From DYFT01 sp041695085 (GTDB lineage: Bacteria > Bacteroidota > Ignavibacteria > UBA10030), in contig JBGFRO010000023.1 of NCBI GenBank assembly GCA_041695085.1, forward strand, positions 1 through 64,000: DNA of 64,000 nucleotides, read 5' to 3'. Below the pieces are notes generated by a model. It was not told where the DNA came from, did not search any database, and saw nothing but the letters and a program-made list of their open reading frames with translations. This document shows positions 50,672 through 59,944 of the stretch, one piece after another. Within the stretch, counting starts at the first letter, position 1, and every line of letters starts with the position of its first letter. Position numbers and translations under genes: made by a program.

Positions 50672-50752
50672 CAGTCTTTTCCCTCTGAATGTGTCGGCCA
50701 TCCAACCGACGCAAGTGCGTTCTCACGATCCTTCGTCAAAAAGGGGAACCTT

Positions 50753-52354
50753 ATGTGGGATGAAAAACGTATCGGTCTCATCCGCGAAGTGACAGGCTCC
50801 TCCGTTATCGTCGTCGTCGATGCGGAAATCACGTCTCTCGCGAAAAAAATCGGGTCCAAGACATACTACATCGGCCAGATCGGTACGTACGTGCTGATCC
50901 CTGTCGGGAATTTGCTCATCCTTGGCATCGTCTCGGAGTTCCGAAAGGGGGATGTGTATGAGGGGGAGAAGATCGTTCAGCGCTACCTTATGAACGTCAC
51001 CCTCATCGGCACGCTCAAAAAAGGAAAGTTCGAGACCGGCGTCTCAATTCTCCCGACGGTCGATATGCCGGTCTATTTGTTGGAGGACAAAGATTTGAAA
51101 GTGGCGTTCTCCACCTTTCAGAAGTTCAATTTCTCCATCGGTCAGCTCTCGCTCTTCGAAAACGAGCGGGCGTATCTCGACCCGAACCGTTTCTTCGGTA
51201 AACACCTCGCTGTGTTGGGATCGAGTGGCGCGGGGAAGTCGTGCACCGTCTCCTCCCTTCTGCAAAAAGTGGTGAAGTATCCCGACACCAACATTGTGAT
51301 CCTGGATGTGCACAACGAATACAAGCACGCGTTCCCGGAAGGGTGTCAGCACTTCGATATCGCTGCGCTCGAGCTGCCGTATTGGTTGATGAACTTCGAC
51401 GAGCTGGTGGAGATGTTGATCGATCCGCGCGATGAGAATGCCAGCACGCAGGCATCGGTCTTGCAGGATCTTGTCTTTGCCGCAAAGAAGTCGAAGAACC
51501 CTCGCTTGGCAAACTTCATCACGGTGGATTCGCCGGTGTATTACGACATCAATGAAGTGCGCGCGAAGATGCAGTTTATGGATACGGAGAAGGGAGTGGG
51601 GGCGGGAGCCAAAGAGGGGCCGTACTACGGGAAATTCTCGCGTTTCCTGACCCGATTGAACAGCCGGTTGAACGATCCACGCTATGCGTTCATGTTCAAG
51701 CCGAAACTCTGCGTCGAAACGGATTCGGTCAAAGGTTTGCTCACACTCATTTTCGGGCTCGACGGCAAGTCGAAGATCACCATCATGGATATGAGCGCCA
51801 TTCCATTCGACATTGTCAACACGATCGTCGCTCTCATCGCGCGGATCGCCTTTGATTTCAATTTCTGGAATCCGAACCGGCGCGAACTCCCAATCCTCCT
51901 CGTCTTCGAAGAAGCTCACAACTATCTCTCCCTCAATACGAAGGGATCGACTGCGGCGCGATTGACCGTGGAGCGGATCGCCAAGGAGGGACGCAAGTAC
52001 GGTGTGAGTTGTATGATCGTGAGTCAGAGGCCCTCGGAGATTTCGGAGACGATTCTTTCGCAATGCAACAACTTCGTCATTCTCCGGCTGTTGAATCCGG
52101 TCGATCAATCCTACATCCGTCGTCTTGTGCCCGACACATTCAGCGGACTCGATGCGGTGATTCCGACGCTCCGGCAAGGCGAGGCGCTCATTCTTGGGGA
52201 TGCGGCGCCTATGCCGATGCGCGTGCAGATCGACATGCCCGATCCCGAGCCTGCGAGCGCCGACATTTACTTCTTCGACAAATGGAAGCAAAAGGGCGCG
52301 GCAACGGAGGCCGATGACGTCATGGAACGGTGGTGGAATCAACACCGGGCATAA
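50753..52354 (+). CDS. HerA-like (DUF87) ATPase
   Basis: 533 residues. An N-terminal HAS-barrel-like part (IGLIREVTGSSVIVVVDAEI, ... GTYVLIPVGNLLILGIVSEF) precedes a RecA-type motor with Walker A GSSGAGKS near 168, Walker B ILLVFEEAHNY, and the arginine region GVSCMIVSQRPSEISETI. This is the bacterial/archaeal HerA helicase-translocase group, which often acts with the NurA nuclease; no nurA gene is visible nearby. The role may be DNA-end processing or a defence function. The start has AAGGGG upstream. Confidence 0.88.
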   Translation: MWDEKRIGLIREVTGSSVIVVVDAEITSLAKKIGSKTYYIGQIGTYVLIPVGNLLILGIVSEFRKGDVYEGEKIVQRYLMNVTLIGTLKKGKFETGVSILPTVDMPVYLLEDKDLKVAFSTFQKFNFSIGQLSLFENERAYLDPNRFFGKHLAVLGSSGAGKSCTVSSLLQKVVKYPDTNIVILDVHNEYKHAFPEGCQHFDIAALELPYWLMNFDELVEMLIDPRDENASTQASVLQDLVFAAKKSKNPRLANFITVDSPVYYDINEVRAKMQFMDTEKGVGAGAKEGPYYGKFSRFLTRLNSRLNDPRYAFMFKPKLCVETDSVKGLLTLIFGLDGKSKITIMDMSAIPFDIVNTIVALIARIAFDFNFWNPNRRELPILLVFEEAHNYLSLNTKGSTAARLTVERIAKEGRKYGVSCMIVSQRPSEISETILSQCNNFVILRLLNPVDQSYIRRLVPDTFSGLDAVIPTLRQGEALILGDAAPMPMRVQIDMPDPEPASADIYFFDKWKQKGAATEADDVMERWWNQHRA

Positions 52355-52418
52355 ACAGAGGAACCACTTTACAACCCATTCTCTATTTTGAAGTCTTCTC
52401 GAAAGGAGTCAAGCACGA

Positions 52419-52838
52419 ATGGCGGTAGAACGCACCTTGGCAATTCTCAAACCCGATTGTGTTCGAAAGAACTTGCAGGGCGAAGTGATTTCCAGGATTC
52501 AGAAGGCCGGATTCAAGATTCTCGGTATGAAGCAAATGCGACTCACGGTCGAGACGGCCGGAGCGTTTTACGCGGTGCATCGGGGCCGCCCCTTTTATGA
52601 CGAACTGGTGAAGTTTATGTCGAGCGGTCGCTGCGTTCCTCTTGCACTTGAAAAAGAAAACGCGGTTGCTGACTTCCGTACGCTTATCGGCGCAACCGAT
52701 CCGAGGGAAGCAACCGAAGGAACGATTCGCAAACTGTATGCCGACAGCAAAGGGGAGAACATCGTGCACGGATCCGATTCGGCAGAGAATGGGAAGTTGG
52801 AGGTTGCGTTTTTCTTTTCGGAAAGTGAGCTGGTTTGA
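52419..52838 (+). CDS. ndk: nucleoside diphosphate kinase
   Basis: 139 residues, normal length. It has the start ERTLAILKPDCVRKN, GFKILGMKQMRLT, FYDELVKFMSSG, and the phospho-His motif NIVHGSDS. It exchanges terminal phosphates between nucleotides. A ribosome site (AAAGGAG) precedes it. The Nudix gene follows 25 bases on, on the same strand. Confidence 0.97.
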   Translation: MAVERTLAILKPDCVRKNLQGEVISRIQKAGFKILGMKQMRLTVETAGAFYAVHRGRPFYDELVKFMSSGRCVPLALEKENAVADFRTLIGATDPREATEGTIRKLYADSKGENIVHGSDSAENGKLEVAFFFSESELV

Positions 52839-52863
52839 ATTCCTCAAAATTGGCAGTTTTCAC

Positions 52864-53406
52864 ATGTCTCTCTCTAAATGGAAGAAGCTAACCGAGCGCG
52901 ATATTTCCAAGAACCCTTGGTGGGTCTATCGGCAGGATACGTTTGAGCTGCCGAACGGAGAGGTGGGCGAGTATTTCTACGTTCACACGAACGGCTCGGT
53001 CATGGTGATTCCGGTTTTGGACGACGGAAAAATGTTGTTGGTGAAGCAATACCGATATCTGTGCGACGAAGAGAGTCTGGAGTTCCCCTCGGGAGGCGTC
53101 AAGGGAGGGAGCGATTACGTGCGCACGGCTGTGGCCGAGCTGGCGGAAGAAGGGGGATGTAAGGCCGAAGAGCTCGCCTACGTCGGAAAGTTCAATCCAT
53201 TCAACGGCGTCACGAATGAGATGTGCCGGGTATACGTTGCTCGAGGATTGAGTCCCGTCGTATCAAAACCCGATACAACGGAACAATTCGAGCACGTCTT
53301 TCTTACTCCCGTCGAACTCGATGCGAAGATCCGTTCCGGCGAGATTTGGGATGGAATGACGCTCGCTGCCTGGATGCTTGCTCGCACGCACATAGTGAGA
53401 GAGTAA
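52864..53406 (+). CDS. Nudix hydrolase with altered Nudix box
   Basis: 180 residues from the ATG at 52864; an in-frame start at 52642 lies inside ndk. It is built like the ADP-ribose pyrophosphatase group (VMVIPVLDDGKMLLVKQYRY near 45, EFPSGGVKGG). The Nudix box, normally G-x5-E-x7-REUxEExGU, reads GGVKGGSDYVRTAVAELAEE with GG after it, so the first Glu is replaced and Arg of RE is Ala. The metal-binding EE pair remains. Activity may be reduced or its substrate altered. Confidence 0.82.
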   Translation: MSLSKWKKLTERDISKNPWWVYRQDTFELPNGEVGEYFYVHTNGSVMVIPVLDDGKMLLVKQYRYLCDEESLEFPSGGVKGGSDYVRTAVAELAEEGGCKAEELAYVGKFNPFNGVTNEMCRVYVARGLSPVVSKPDTTEQFEHVFLTPVELDAKIRSGEIWDGMTLAAWMLARTHIVRE

Positions 53407-53461
53407 TGATCTGCGAGAATGTCTTGTCAGGATTTCTCCTCGAGGTGTCCAAAACGAAAGC

Positions 53462-53540
53462 GTCATTCCGAACTTGTTTCGGAATCTAATCATAGTGCTT
53501 TACGACTGGTCAGGCGCGAAAAACATTGGCTCGGCATGAC
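53462..53540. repeat. 79-base inverted-end repeat between converging genes
   Basis: It begins GTCATTCCGA and ends TCGGCATGAC (inverted ends), with an inner hairpin ATTCCGAA/TTCGGAAT. It fills the gap between the convergent Nudix gene and the neuB-like gene. The GTCATTC...GAATCT pattern recalls the unit at 37181. Confidence 0.7.
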
Positions 53541-53571
53541 ACCGCTGTCAAACAATCATCGTAACAGACCG

Positions 53572-54531
53572 CTATCTGCTCGTTGTCGAGCCCACCAATT
53601 CCCGCGTCATGGAACCCGGTTGAACGCGCCGCAGCTTCTCACGCTGCTTGAGTTCGCTTGGATACAACCGTTTTACCCCATTCCCCAGCGCTTTCTCGAT
53701 ATCCCGAATATTGTTGACCAACCGTACGAACCCGCCGATCTCGACAGAGGCAGCCTGATCAGTTCCCCACATCGACCGATCCAATGTTATGTGGCGCTCA
53801 ACGAACGTTGCACCAAGTGTGACCGCAGCCCAGGTAGTGGCTAAACCCGTCTCGTGACCGGAGTATCCGATTGGAACTTGCGGGTAATGTCGTTTCAGCG
53901 TGGTGATCATTCGGAGATTCAGTTCCTCAGGCGGGCAAGGGTACGTTGAAGTGGCATGCGCAAGAAGTACCCTTTCAGTGCCAAGCAAATCCATTGCATT
54001 TTCAATCTCTTCCATTGTAGACATTCCAGTCGAGAGTATTATTGGTCGCCCCGTCGCTCGTTTCTTCAACAGCAATGCTTCGTCGGTCAAAGACGCGGAT
54101 GCGACTTTGTAGCATGGGAGATCGAATTGTTCCATGAAATCCACTGATTCCTCGTCCCAACATGACGCGAACCAAAGAATACAGCGATCCCGACAGTGCC
54201 GGGCGATTGCTTCATATTCCTTTTTTCCGAACTCGACCCTGCGCCGGTAGTCAATGTATGTCATTCTTCCCCAGGGAGTGTCACGTTCGACGCTCCACTG
54301 GTCGCGCGGAACACAAATCTCAGGGGTTCGTTTCTGAAACTTAACAGCATCAGCCCCTGCTACAAACGCGGCATCAATAAGTTTTTTGGCAAGGTCGAGG
54401 GAACCGTTGTGGTTGATACCTATCTCTGCAATGACAAATACTGGCTCACCTTCGCCGACGAGTCTGTTGCCAACTCTCACGCGTGCCGGAAGATGATCCC
54501 GAAGTGCCTCACTCCGCATTGTGATATTCAT
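53572..54531 (-). CDS. NeuB-family ulosonic acid synthase lacking the SAF domain
   Basis: 319 residues. The NeuB TIM-barrel domain is clear: PVFVIAEIGINHNGSLDLAK near 30, AGADAVKFQKR, STGMSTMEEIENA, HATSTYPCP, and IGYSGHETGLATTWAAVTLG with ERHITLD. It condenses phosphoenolpyruvate with an aldose. The C-terminus stops shortly after LGNGVKRLYPSE, so the SAF antifreeze-like domain that normally completes the dimer active site is missing. It is last in the nine-gene operon and overlaps the phosphatase stop by 4 bases. The sugar substrate is not known. Confidence 0.88.
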   Translation of the reverse strand: MNITMRSEALRDHLPARVRVGNRLVGEGEPVFVIAEIGINHNGSLDLAKKLIDAAFVAGADAVKFQKRTPEICVPRDQWSVERDTPWGRMTYIDYRRRVEFGKKEYEAIARHCRDRCILWFASCWDEESVDFMEQFDLPCYKVASASLTDEALLLKKRATGRPIILSTGMSTMEEIENAMDLLGTERVLLAHATSTYPCPPEELNLRMITTLKRHYPQVPIGYSGHETGLATTWAAVTLGATFVERHITLDRSMWGTDQAASVEIGGFVRLVNNIRDIEKALGNGVKRLYPSELKQREKLRRVQPGSMTRELVGSTTSR

Positions 54532-55124
54532 ATCAGTTCCTGTGCATAAGGCGATAAAACGGGTTGATAGGCTGTATGTTCCTTATGACCGTTCCTGAGG
54601 GAGATAATCCACTCCGCAAAATCGCGAAACGCACCATGCCCTCCCTGTACGCTTGCAATAAAATGGACGCTCCGCTTGACGATGGGCATCGCATCGGCCG
54701 GAGCCCCTGTAAGTCCATAAGATCGGATAGTATCAATAATCCCAAGGTCATTGATATCATCGCCAATGTAGGCGATCTGTTCCGGATTCAGTTGAGCGAT
54801 TGCCAGAACCGTTGCCAGTTCCACTTTCTTATCTGCAACGCCTAAACGACAGAGAGTAATCCGGAGTTTTTCCGCACGTCGCAACAGACTGGGCGAATGT
54901 TCCCCACTGATAATGCCCGTTTCAATTCCCTCTTTCCGGAGAACCGCTACGCCCATCCCGTCGCGGACGGAGTAGCGCTTCATAACCTCTCCCGCATCGG
55001 AATAATACACACCGTTATCCGTAAGCACTCCGTCATTGTCTGTCAAGACAAGGAGTATACGCCTTGCGCGCGCTCGTAACTCATAATCCTCTAATATAAT
55101 TTGGGTTGATTGATCGATTACCAT
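54528..55124 (-). CDS. KdsC-like HAD phosphatase
   Basis: 198 residues from the ATG at 55124, nine bases after GGAGG (the TTG at 55133 sits on that site). HAD motif LTDNDGVLTDNGVYYSDAGE with the catalytic Asp pair, then ISGEHSPSLLRRAEKL, and IAYIGDDINDLGII for the last acidic pair. KdsC-type enzymes remove phosphate from ulosonic acid 8- or 9-phosphates, matching the NeuB-like gene downstream. Length is slightly above the family norm because of an N-terminal extension. Confidence 0.88.
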   Translation of the reverse strand: MVIDQSTQIILEDYELRARARRILLVLTDNDGVLTDNGVYYSDAGEVMKRYSVRDGMGVAVLRKEGIETGIISGEHSPSLLRRAEKLRITLCRLGVADKKVELATVLAIAQLNPEQIAYIGDDINDLGIIDTIRSYGLTGAPADAMPIVKRSVHFIASVQGGHGAFRDFAEWIISLRNGHKEHTAYQPVLSPYAQELI

Positions 55125-55942
55125 ATAGTCCAACCTCCATCAACGATAAGATTGGCGCCCGTCATATACGCAGACGCTTCACTTGCGAGAAAAAGCAGTG
55201 CGCCTTTGTAATCGCTCGGCGTTGCCATTCGACCGAGAGGCGTCCGCCTAGCGTAGTTGTTTACAAAATGTTCGTCTTGGTTGTTCAAAACCCCACCCGG
55301 CGAAAGCGCGTTTACCCGGACACCCTTGCTGCCCCAATAGGCAGCCAAATAGCGCGTAAACGAGAGCACAGCCCCTTTCGTTGTCGGATACGCAGGTCCC
55401 TTGAAGAAATCCTGCGTGCCATCCGGCTTGCGATAAAGACTTTGATCGGGGGCAACCGTTCCATAGGTCGAAGCGATGTTGATAATACTTCCTTTACCTG
55501 CCTGAGCCATCTCGCGACCAAAGATTTGACAGCAGAGAAAAGTCCCCGTGATGTTCACTTCAAGTGACGCGTGCCAGAGTTCAAGCGGGAAAAATTCAAA
55601 TTTCGAAAGTTCACTCTTCCGTGCATGCTCAACGGCATCATTGATGGCAGCATTGTTCACAAGGACGTCTACCTTTCCAGTCATATCAAGAACTTTGAGA
55701 CACGCTTTCTGTACGGAAGCGGGATTTGTAATATCCATTTGCAGAGCAACGATGTTCTCTGCGCCGTCATGGTTCAATGTGCTAACAACTTCGTTACACC
55801 GCTTCTCATCAAGATCGGATGCAATCACGAGCGCGCCGGCGTCTGCAAGTGCCAGACAGTGTTGGCTCCCAAGCAAGCCCGCCGCCCCTGTTACTACCGC
55901 AACCCGCCCTTCGAGAGAGAACAGTGTGTCGTTCTCTGTCAT
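55118..55942 (-). CDS. short-chain dehydrogenase/reductase
   Basis: 274 residues. Classical SDR: the nucleotide site VAVVTGAAGLLGSQ near 14-27, VNNAA, the active Ser (IINIAS) and YPTTK (Y-x3-K), then VRVNALSPGGV. It oxidises or reduces a sugar-linked hydroxyl. A similar SDR (PtmA) is seen in legionaminic acid loci, but identity is not decided. It overlaps both neighbours by a few bases, indicating translational coupling in the operon. Confidence 0.85.
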   Translation of the reverse strand: MTENDTLFSLEGRVAVVTGAAGLLGSQHCLALADAGALVIASDLDEKRCNEVVSTLNHDGAENIVALQMDITNPASVQKACLKVLDMTGKVDVLVNNAAINDAVEHARKSELSKFEFFPLELWHASLEVNITGTFLCCQIFGREMAQAGKGSIINIASTYGTVAPDQSLYRKPDGTQDFFKGPAYPTTKGAVLSFTRYLAAYWGSKGVRVNALSPGGVLNNQDEHFVNNYARRTPLGRMATPSDYKGALLFLASEASAYMTGANLIVDGGWTIW

Positions 55943-57297
55943 GAGTTTTTCACCTCAACTGCTGTAACCGGTTTCAAGTTAAAATGTGACGTCCGACGGA
56001 AGACAGGTTCAACAGGTTCTCCACGAAGCTTCGCGCGGACGGTACCGCTTTCTACCGCCTTTTGAAGCATTGGAAGGATCCTCGCATAGGCATTGAGAGT
56101 GTAGGTTACGTCTTCGGAAGTGTGAGAGTACGACAGGTTGTGGAATCCGCTCCAAAGAATACCATGGCGAATGAGCTCTTGTTGAACAAACGACTTAAGT
56201 TCGAGGGGATCTCCCGCCTCGGGCATGAACTGAACCATCGAGCGGCAGGGCATTCCGACACACTTTGTATAGGACATCCCCAATGCCCTCGCATGTTTGT
56301 TGTATCCATCCATAAGCATGGTTCCCAGATTGTCCAAATAATTCGGAACGTCGTTCGCCTCAAGTTCAATAATCGTTGCTTTTGCGGCTGCGAGCGAAAG
56401 CGCCTCGCCACCGAATGTCGTGAAAAAGAAAACGTCTTGTTTACAGAGCTCCATAATTGCCGAACGACCTGCTAAAATGGAAATTGGCATGCCGTTTGCA
56501 ACGGCTTTCGAGAAGCACATCAGATCGGCAGTCACACCAAAGTACTCTTGCGCTCCCCCGAGTGCCAATCGAAAACCAGTCCACATCTCGTCGAAGATGA
56601 GAACCGTGCCGTTGTCAGAACAAAGGTCCTGCAGTCCTTCCAAAAAGCCCGGGGCAGGGTGTTCCACCACCATTGGCTCGAGTATCACCGCCGCTGTGTC
56701 TTCATCAAGCGATGTATGCACCGATGCTAGATCGTTATAGTTAAATGTAAATGTCAGGTTTTTCACTTCATCAGGGATCCCCCGATTTCGGTCGGTCACT
56801 CCTATGTACCAATCATGCCAGCCGTGATATCCGCAACACAGAATCTTCCGGCGACCGGTATACGCTCGTGCCAACCGAATCGCTGCACTGGTGACCTCTG
56901 CACCAGTCTTGCTGAACCGTACCATTTCAGCGTTCGGAACATGCCGGCGGATGAGTTCCGCAACCTCCACCTCAAGTGGATGCATCATAGAAAAGGTTAT
57001 ACCGTCCTTAAGCTGCGCAACGATGGCACAATCTACTGCATCGTACGCATACCCTAAAGAAATAGGACCGATACCCATCTGGTAATCGAGGAATTCGTTC
57101 CCGTCAACATCCCACACGCGTGCTCCTTTTCCTCTCTGAAGATACTTGGGTGCGACCCCCCGAATGTAGTGTCCGGGACCCTTGGCAAGTGTTTGGGTTG
57201 AACCGGGAATCAAGCCCAGAGAGCGTTGGTACAGTCTGTCGGATGTAGCTATAATTGGATCGGTTTCGTTTGGACAAACTCCATTTGGCATTGTCAT
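55939..57297 (-). CDS. class III PLP aminotransferase (GSA aminomutase-like)
   Basis: 452 residues. Fold-type I class III pattern: YQMGIGPISLGYAYDAVDCA near 73, SKTGAEVTSAAIRLARAYTG, CCGYHGWHDW, VLIFDEMWTGFRL, and PLP Lys in CFSKAVANGMPIS. The sequence is nearest to glutamate-1-semialdehyde aminomutase-type sugar aminotransferases. It probably adds an amino group to the sugar precursor. The C-terminal 25 residues begin with LRGEPVEP, which resembles repeat-derived peptides. It overlaps the SDR start by 4 bases. Confidence 0.88.
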   Translation of the reverse strand: MTMPNGVCPNETDPIIATSDRLYQRSLGLIPGSTQTLAKGPGHYIRGVAPKYLQRGKGARVWDVDGNEFLDYQMGIGPISLGYAYDAVDCAIVAQLKDGITFSMMHPLEVEVAELIRRHVPNAEMVRFSKTGAEVTSAAIRLARAYTGRRKILCCGYHGWHDWYIGVTDRNRGIPDEVKNLTFTFNYNDLASVHTSLDEDTAAVILEPMVVEHPAPGFLEGLQDLCSDNGTVLIFDEMWTGFRLALGGAQEYFGVTADLMCFSKAVANGMPISILAGRSAIMELCKQDVFFFTTFGGEALSLAAAKATIIELEANDVPNYLDNLGTMLMDGYNKHARALGMSYTKCVGMPCRSMVQFMPEAGDPLELKSFVQQELIRHGILWSGFHNLSYSHTSEDVTYTLNAYARILPMLQKAVESGTVRAKLRGEPVEPVFRRTSHFNLKPVTAVEVKNS

Positions 57298-57315
57298 TCC
57301 TTACGCAGTATTTGG

Positions 57316-58281
57316 TCAAAGTATTGGAGCGATTCCTACAGAGTTGGGGAAGGGGGCATTGAACCATTCCTCATCGCGTTGAAGTTCCCTGCAGATTTGG
57401 TTGGCAATTTGCTCTCCGGTGAACCCTTCATGCTCGAGCACCGTTGGAAGGAGCGCGGGATGGAACCATCGTTCGCGAAACGCAAGAGGAACCGTGCGAA
57501 CTGTAACCTTGCGTTCCGTCAGAAGTTCGGACACTGCACTTGTTAATCCACCGGTAAGGAAATGGTCTTCAACGATTGCAACGATTCCGCAACTCAAAGC
57601 GCACGAGAGAACAACTTCAGTATCGAGAGGTTTAATTGTTCGGACATGAATTACTCTGGCGGCATAGCCCCGTTCCCTGAGACGCGCCGCTGCATCCAAT
57701 GCCTCGCGCACGAGATGGCCGTAGGTGAGAATTGCTACATCCGTACCTTCACCAAACACTTCCGCTCTTCCGGGGATAAACCGTTCGTGCTTGAACATTC
57801 CCTGGCCGGAGGGATACCGTATATACCATGGATTCGGGTCTCGTACGATCGTCGGCAAACTCATCACAAGGTCGTCCAGATCAGCTGGGCAGAATACATT
57901 CATTCCCGGTATGCCTCGAAGGAGGCTGATGTCTTCCAACGCTTGGTGCGTGGGACCATTTGCCTCCGAAAGTAGCCCTGGGACGGCGCCGATCAGCTTA
58001 ACGGGAAGGCGCCCGATGCCGACGTCGGTGCGGATGAACTCGAACGCGCGCATAGTGAGAAATGCAGCCAACGCGTGAACAATGGGGATGCGCCCGCGAA
58101 GAGCCAGTCCGGTTGCCATGCCGATCATCGTTTGCTCGGCAATACCGACATCAATACAACGGTTGCCAATCCGTTCCTGAAGAGCGCGTATTGCCGCCCT
58201 GTTTTCGGCGGTCATAACAATGACGCGATCATCACTCTGTACTATTTGAACAAGCATATCTTCGTAGGTCATTGTGCTCAC
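57316..58281 (-). CDS. transketolase C-terminal-half subunit
   Basis: 321 residues. It carries the pyrimidine-binding and C-terminal domains of transketolase: ENRAAIRALQERIGNRCIDV, GIAEQTMIGMATGLALRG (catalytic Glu), GPTHQALEDISLLRGIPGMN, and the last Rossmann-like domain (DVAILTYGHLVREALDAAAR). With the gene upstream it forms a split enzyme transferring two-carbon ketol units. In an operon for an acidic sugar it probably builds the carbon skeleton of the precursor. It overlaps the N-subunit stop by 4 bases. Confidence 0.92.
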   Translation of the reverse strand: MSTMTYEDMLVQIVQSDDRVIVMTAENRAAIRALQERIGNRCIDVGIAEQTMIGMATGLALRGRIPIVHALAAFLTMRAFEFIRTDVGIGRLPVKLIGAVPGLLSEANGPTHQALEDISLLRGIPGMNVFCPADLDDLVMSLPTIVRDPNPWYIRYPSGQGMFKHERFIPGRAEVFGEGTDVAILTYGHLVREALDAAARLRERGYAARVIHVRTIKPLDTEVVLSCALSCGIVAIVEDHFLTGGLTSAVSELLTERKVTVRTVPLAFRERWFHPALLPTVLEHEGFTGEQIANQICRELQRDEEWFNAPFPNSVGIAPIL

Positions 58282-59138
58282 CGTACAATCAGAGACTCAG
58301 AACCCAATTCTGCTTGTTTGCTGCCATGGAGTTCCCGAAGCAGTTGGTCTCTCTCGGTATGCGTAAAGTTTGCAAACCAGCGGTCAGCGCGTCGTTCGAT
58401 GCTCGGGAGCCCCTTTCCACGCACCGTGTGGGCAACAATAGCCGTGGGGCCGCGTTGCCGCAAAGCAATACTGAAGGTCCGCTCCATCTCATCAAAACTG
58501 TGTCCATCCGTCGAGAACACATTCCATCGGAATGCACGCCATTTGTTCTCAAGCGGCTCCAGTGGTATCAGGCGTTCGGTCTCGATGTTTGCCTGAAAAC
58601 TGTTTCGATCAATAATGACAATTAAATTCGCAAGCTCTTTCGCCGATGCCGTGAGGGCAGCTTCCCACACGGAGCCTTCGTTCAGTTCTCCATCTCCTAA
58701 GAGGACAAAAACGTTGTTCTCGCCTCGTTGAAGCTTGATATCCATCGCGACCCCCGCTGCAACAGAAAGAAGATGTCCAAGCGAGCCTGCGTGAAACTCC
58801 ACCCCCGGAATGTTAGTGTTCGGATGCCAATAGATCCGATCATTTACCGAAAGATGCGCTCCAAGTCGTTCAGCCGGAAAGAATCCATTCTCCACCAGGA
58901 CCCCATAGAACGCCGGAACAGCATGCCCTTTGGAAAGAAGAAAATAATCCCTTGCCGGATCTCGGATTGTTTCGGGAGAGATCTTCAAAACACAATTGTA
59001 GAGATACACGAGGAGGTCGGTGCAGGAGAGGGATGCACCAATGAAACAACCTCCATCGGTCGCCATACGGATAATATGTTCCCTCACCTTCAACGCCTGG
59101 AACTCAAGTTCAACGCGCGATCGTTTGCGACCAATCAT
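58278..59138 (-). CDS. transketolase N-terminal-half subunit
   Basis: 286 residues. The TPP/Mg site is GDGELNEGSVWEAAL with an Asn about 27 residues later (IDRNSFQ). SKGHAVPAFYGVL and HAGSLGHLLSVAAG carry the conserved His and Gly residues. The C-terminal half is supplied by the next gene. Such split pairs occur in bacterial surface-sugar clusters as well as in central metabolism; here every neighbour belongs to sugar synthesis. It overlaps the cytidylyltransferase stop by 4 bases. Confidence 0.92.
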   Translation of the reverse strand: MIGRKRSRVELEFQALKVREHIIRMATDGGCFIGASLSCTDLLVYLYNCVLKISPETIRDPARDYFLLSKGHAVPAFYGVLVENGFFPAERLGAHLSVNDRIYWHPNTNIPGVEFHAGSLGHLLSVAAGVAMDIKLQRGENNVFVLLGDGELNEGSVWEAALTASAKELANLIVIIDRNSFQANIETERLIPLEPLENKWRAFRWNVFSTDGHSFDEMERTFSIALRQRGPTAIVAHTVRGKGLPSIERRADRWFANFTHTERDQLLRELHGSKQAELGSESLIVR

Positions 59139-59944
59139 AGCATCGGTTCCTGACGTGTTTCATCGTGGTGGATCGTGTGCAGCTCTTGGAGATGGTGCCG
59201 ATACCAATTGACCCCTGCAAAGCGCTGATTGATCTTTGCCAAGTCCGGGTATCGCTGTAAGTGCTCAAGGATATCGTCGAGTGAGAACAACGGTCCCCGT
59301 TCCTGAAGAAGGTGCTCATAGACAGCGCTCATGAATTGGTAATCCTCCCGGTAGTCAAGCGTCCATCGGTAACGCAATGAGTAGTTTAATTCTCGCTCCC
59401 ACATAACATTGCCAATGCGAAAGCGTTCCGGTCGTTCCCAGATGTACGGAGTCAGATGTTCACGTTCGAACAGTCTTGTTGCTTCTGCGTTCGCTATCGC
59501 GAGAGTATCCATGCCCAGAACTTCAACATCATTGCCATCCGGATAGCTTGGAGGATGGAGATTACTGACATAGTCGTAATAGCCCTCATATTTCATCCAG
59601 AATCCGAGCACACGATCAATGACACGAGGATCAATCAGCGGACAATCTGAGGGGATCTTGACCAGCGCATCTGCTTCGACCAACGCTGCGGCTCCCTGGT
59701 GCCGCTCAATCAAATCCGTTGCATGACCTCGATAATACCGGACATCAATTTTGCGACACAGTGTCACAATCGAATCATCATCCGGATCTTTGGTGGTAGC
59801 GACGACCAGTTCGAATAAAACGTTTGAAGCCCGTACCCGCTCGATCATACGTTCGAGCACAGGTTTGCCTGCAAGGGGAAGGAGTACTTTCCCCGGCAAA
59901 CGAGTCGAACCCATCCGCGCCTGTATAACGACACAAAGTTTCAA
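59135..59944 (-). CDS. SpsF-type cytidylyltransferase
   Basis: 269 residues. N-terminal nucleotidyltransferase pattern VIQARMGSTRLPGKVLLPLA, then VVATTKDPDDDSIV and VKIPSDCPLIDP (the nucleotide/Mg region). It belongs to the CMP-Kdo synthetase/NeuA-like SpsF group (COG1861), which activates acidic sugars with CMP. It stands between the transketolase and a glycosyltransferase-like gene, so it most likely activates the ulosonic acid made by this operon. It starts within the stop of the upstream gene. Confidence 0.88.
   Translation of the reverse strand: MKLCVVIQARMGSTRLPGKVLLPLAGKPVLERMIERVRASNVLFELVVATTKDPDDDSIVTLCRKIDVRYYRGHATDLIERHQGAAALVEADALVKIPSDCPLIDPRVIDRVLGFWMKYEGYYDYVSNLHPPSYPDGNDVEVLGMDTLAIANAEATRLFEREHLTPYIWERPERFRIGNVMWERELNYSLRYRWTLDYREDYQFMSAVYEHLLQERGPLFSLDDILEHLQRYPDLAKINQRFAGVNWYRHHLQELHTIHHDETRQEPML

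Noticed and set aside
49613..50701. 362-codon minus-strand frame opposite sucD
   Set aside because: Shadow of sucD, rich in Arg and His, with no motif.
51044..52345. 433-codon open frame on the minus strand opposite the HerA-like gene
   Set aside because: It is a shadow of a well-supported gene; composition is Arg/His-rich with no domain or ribosome site.
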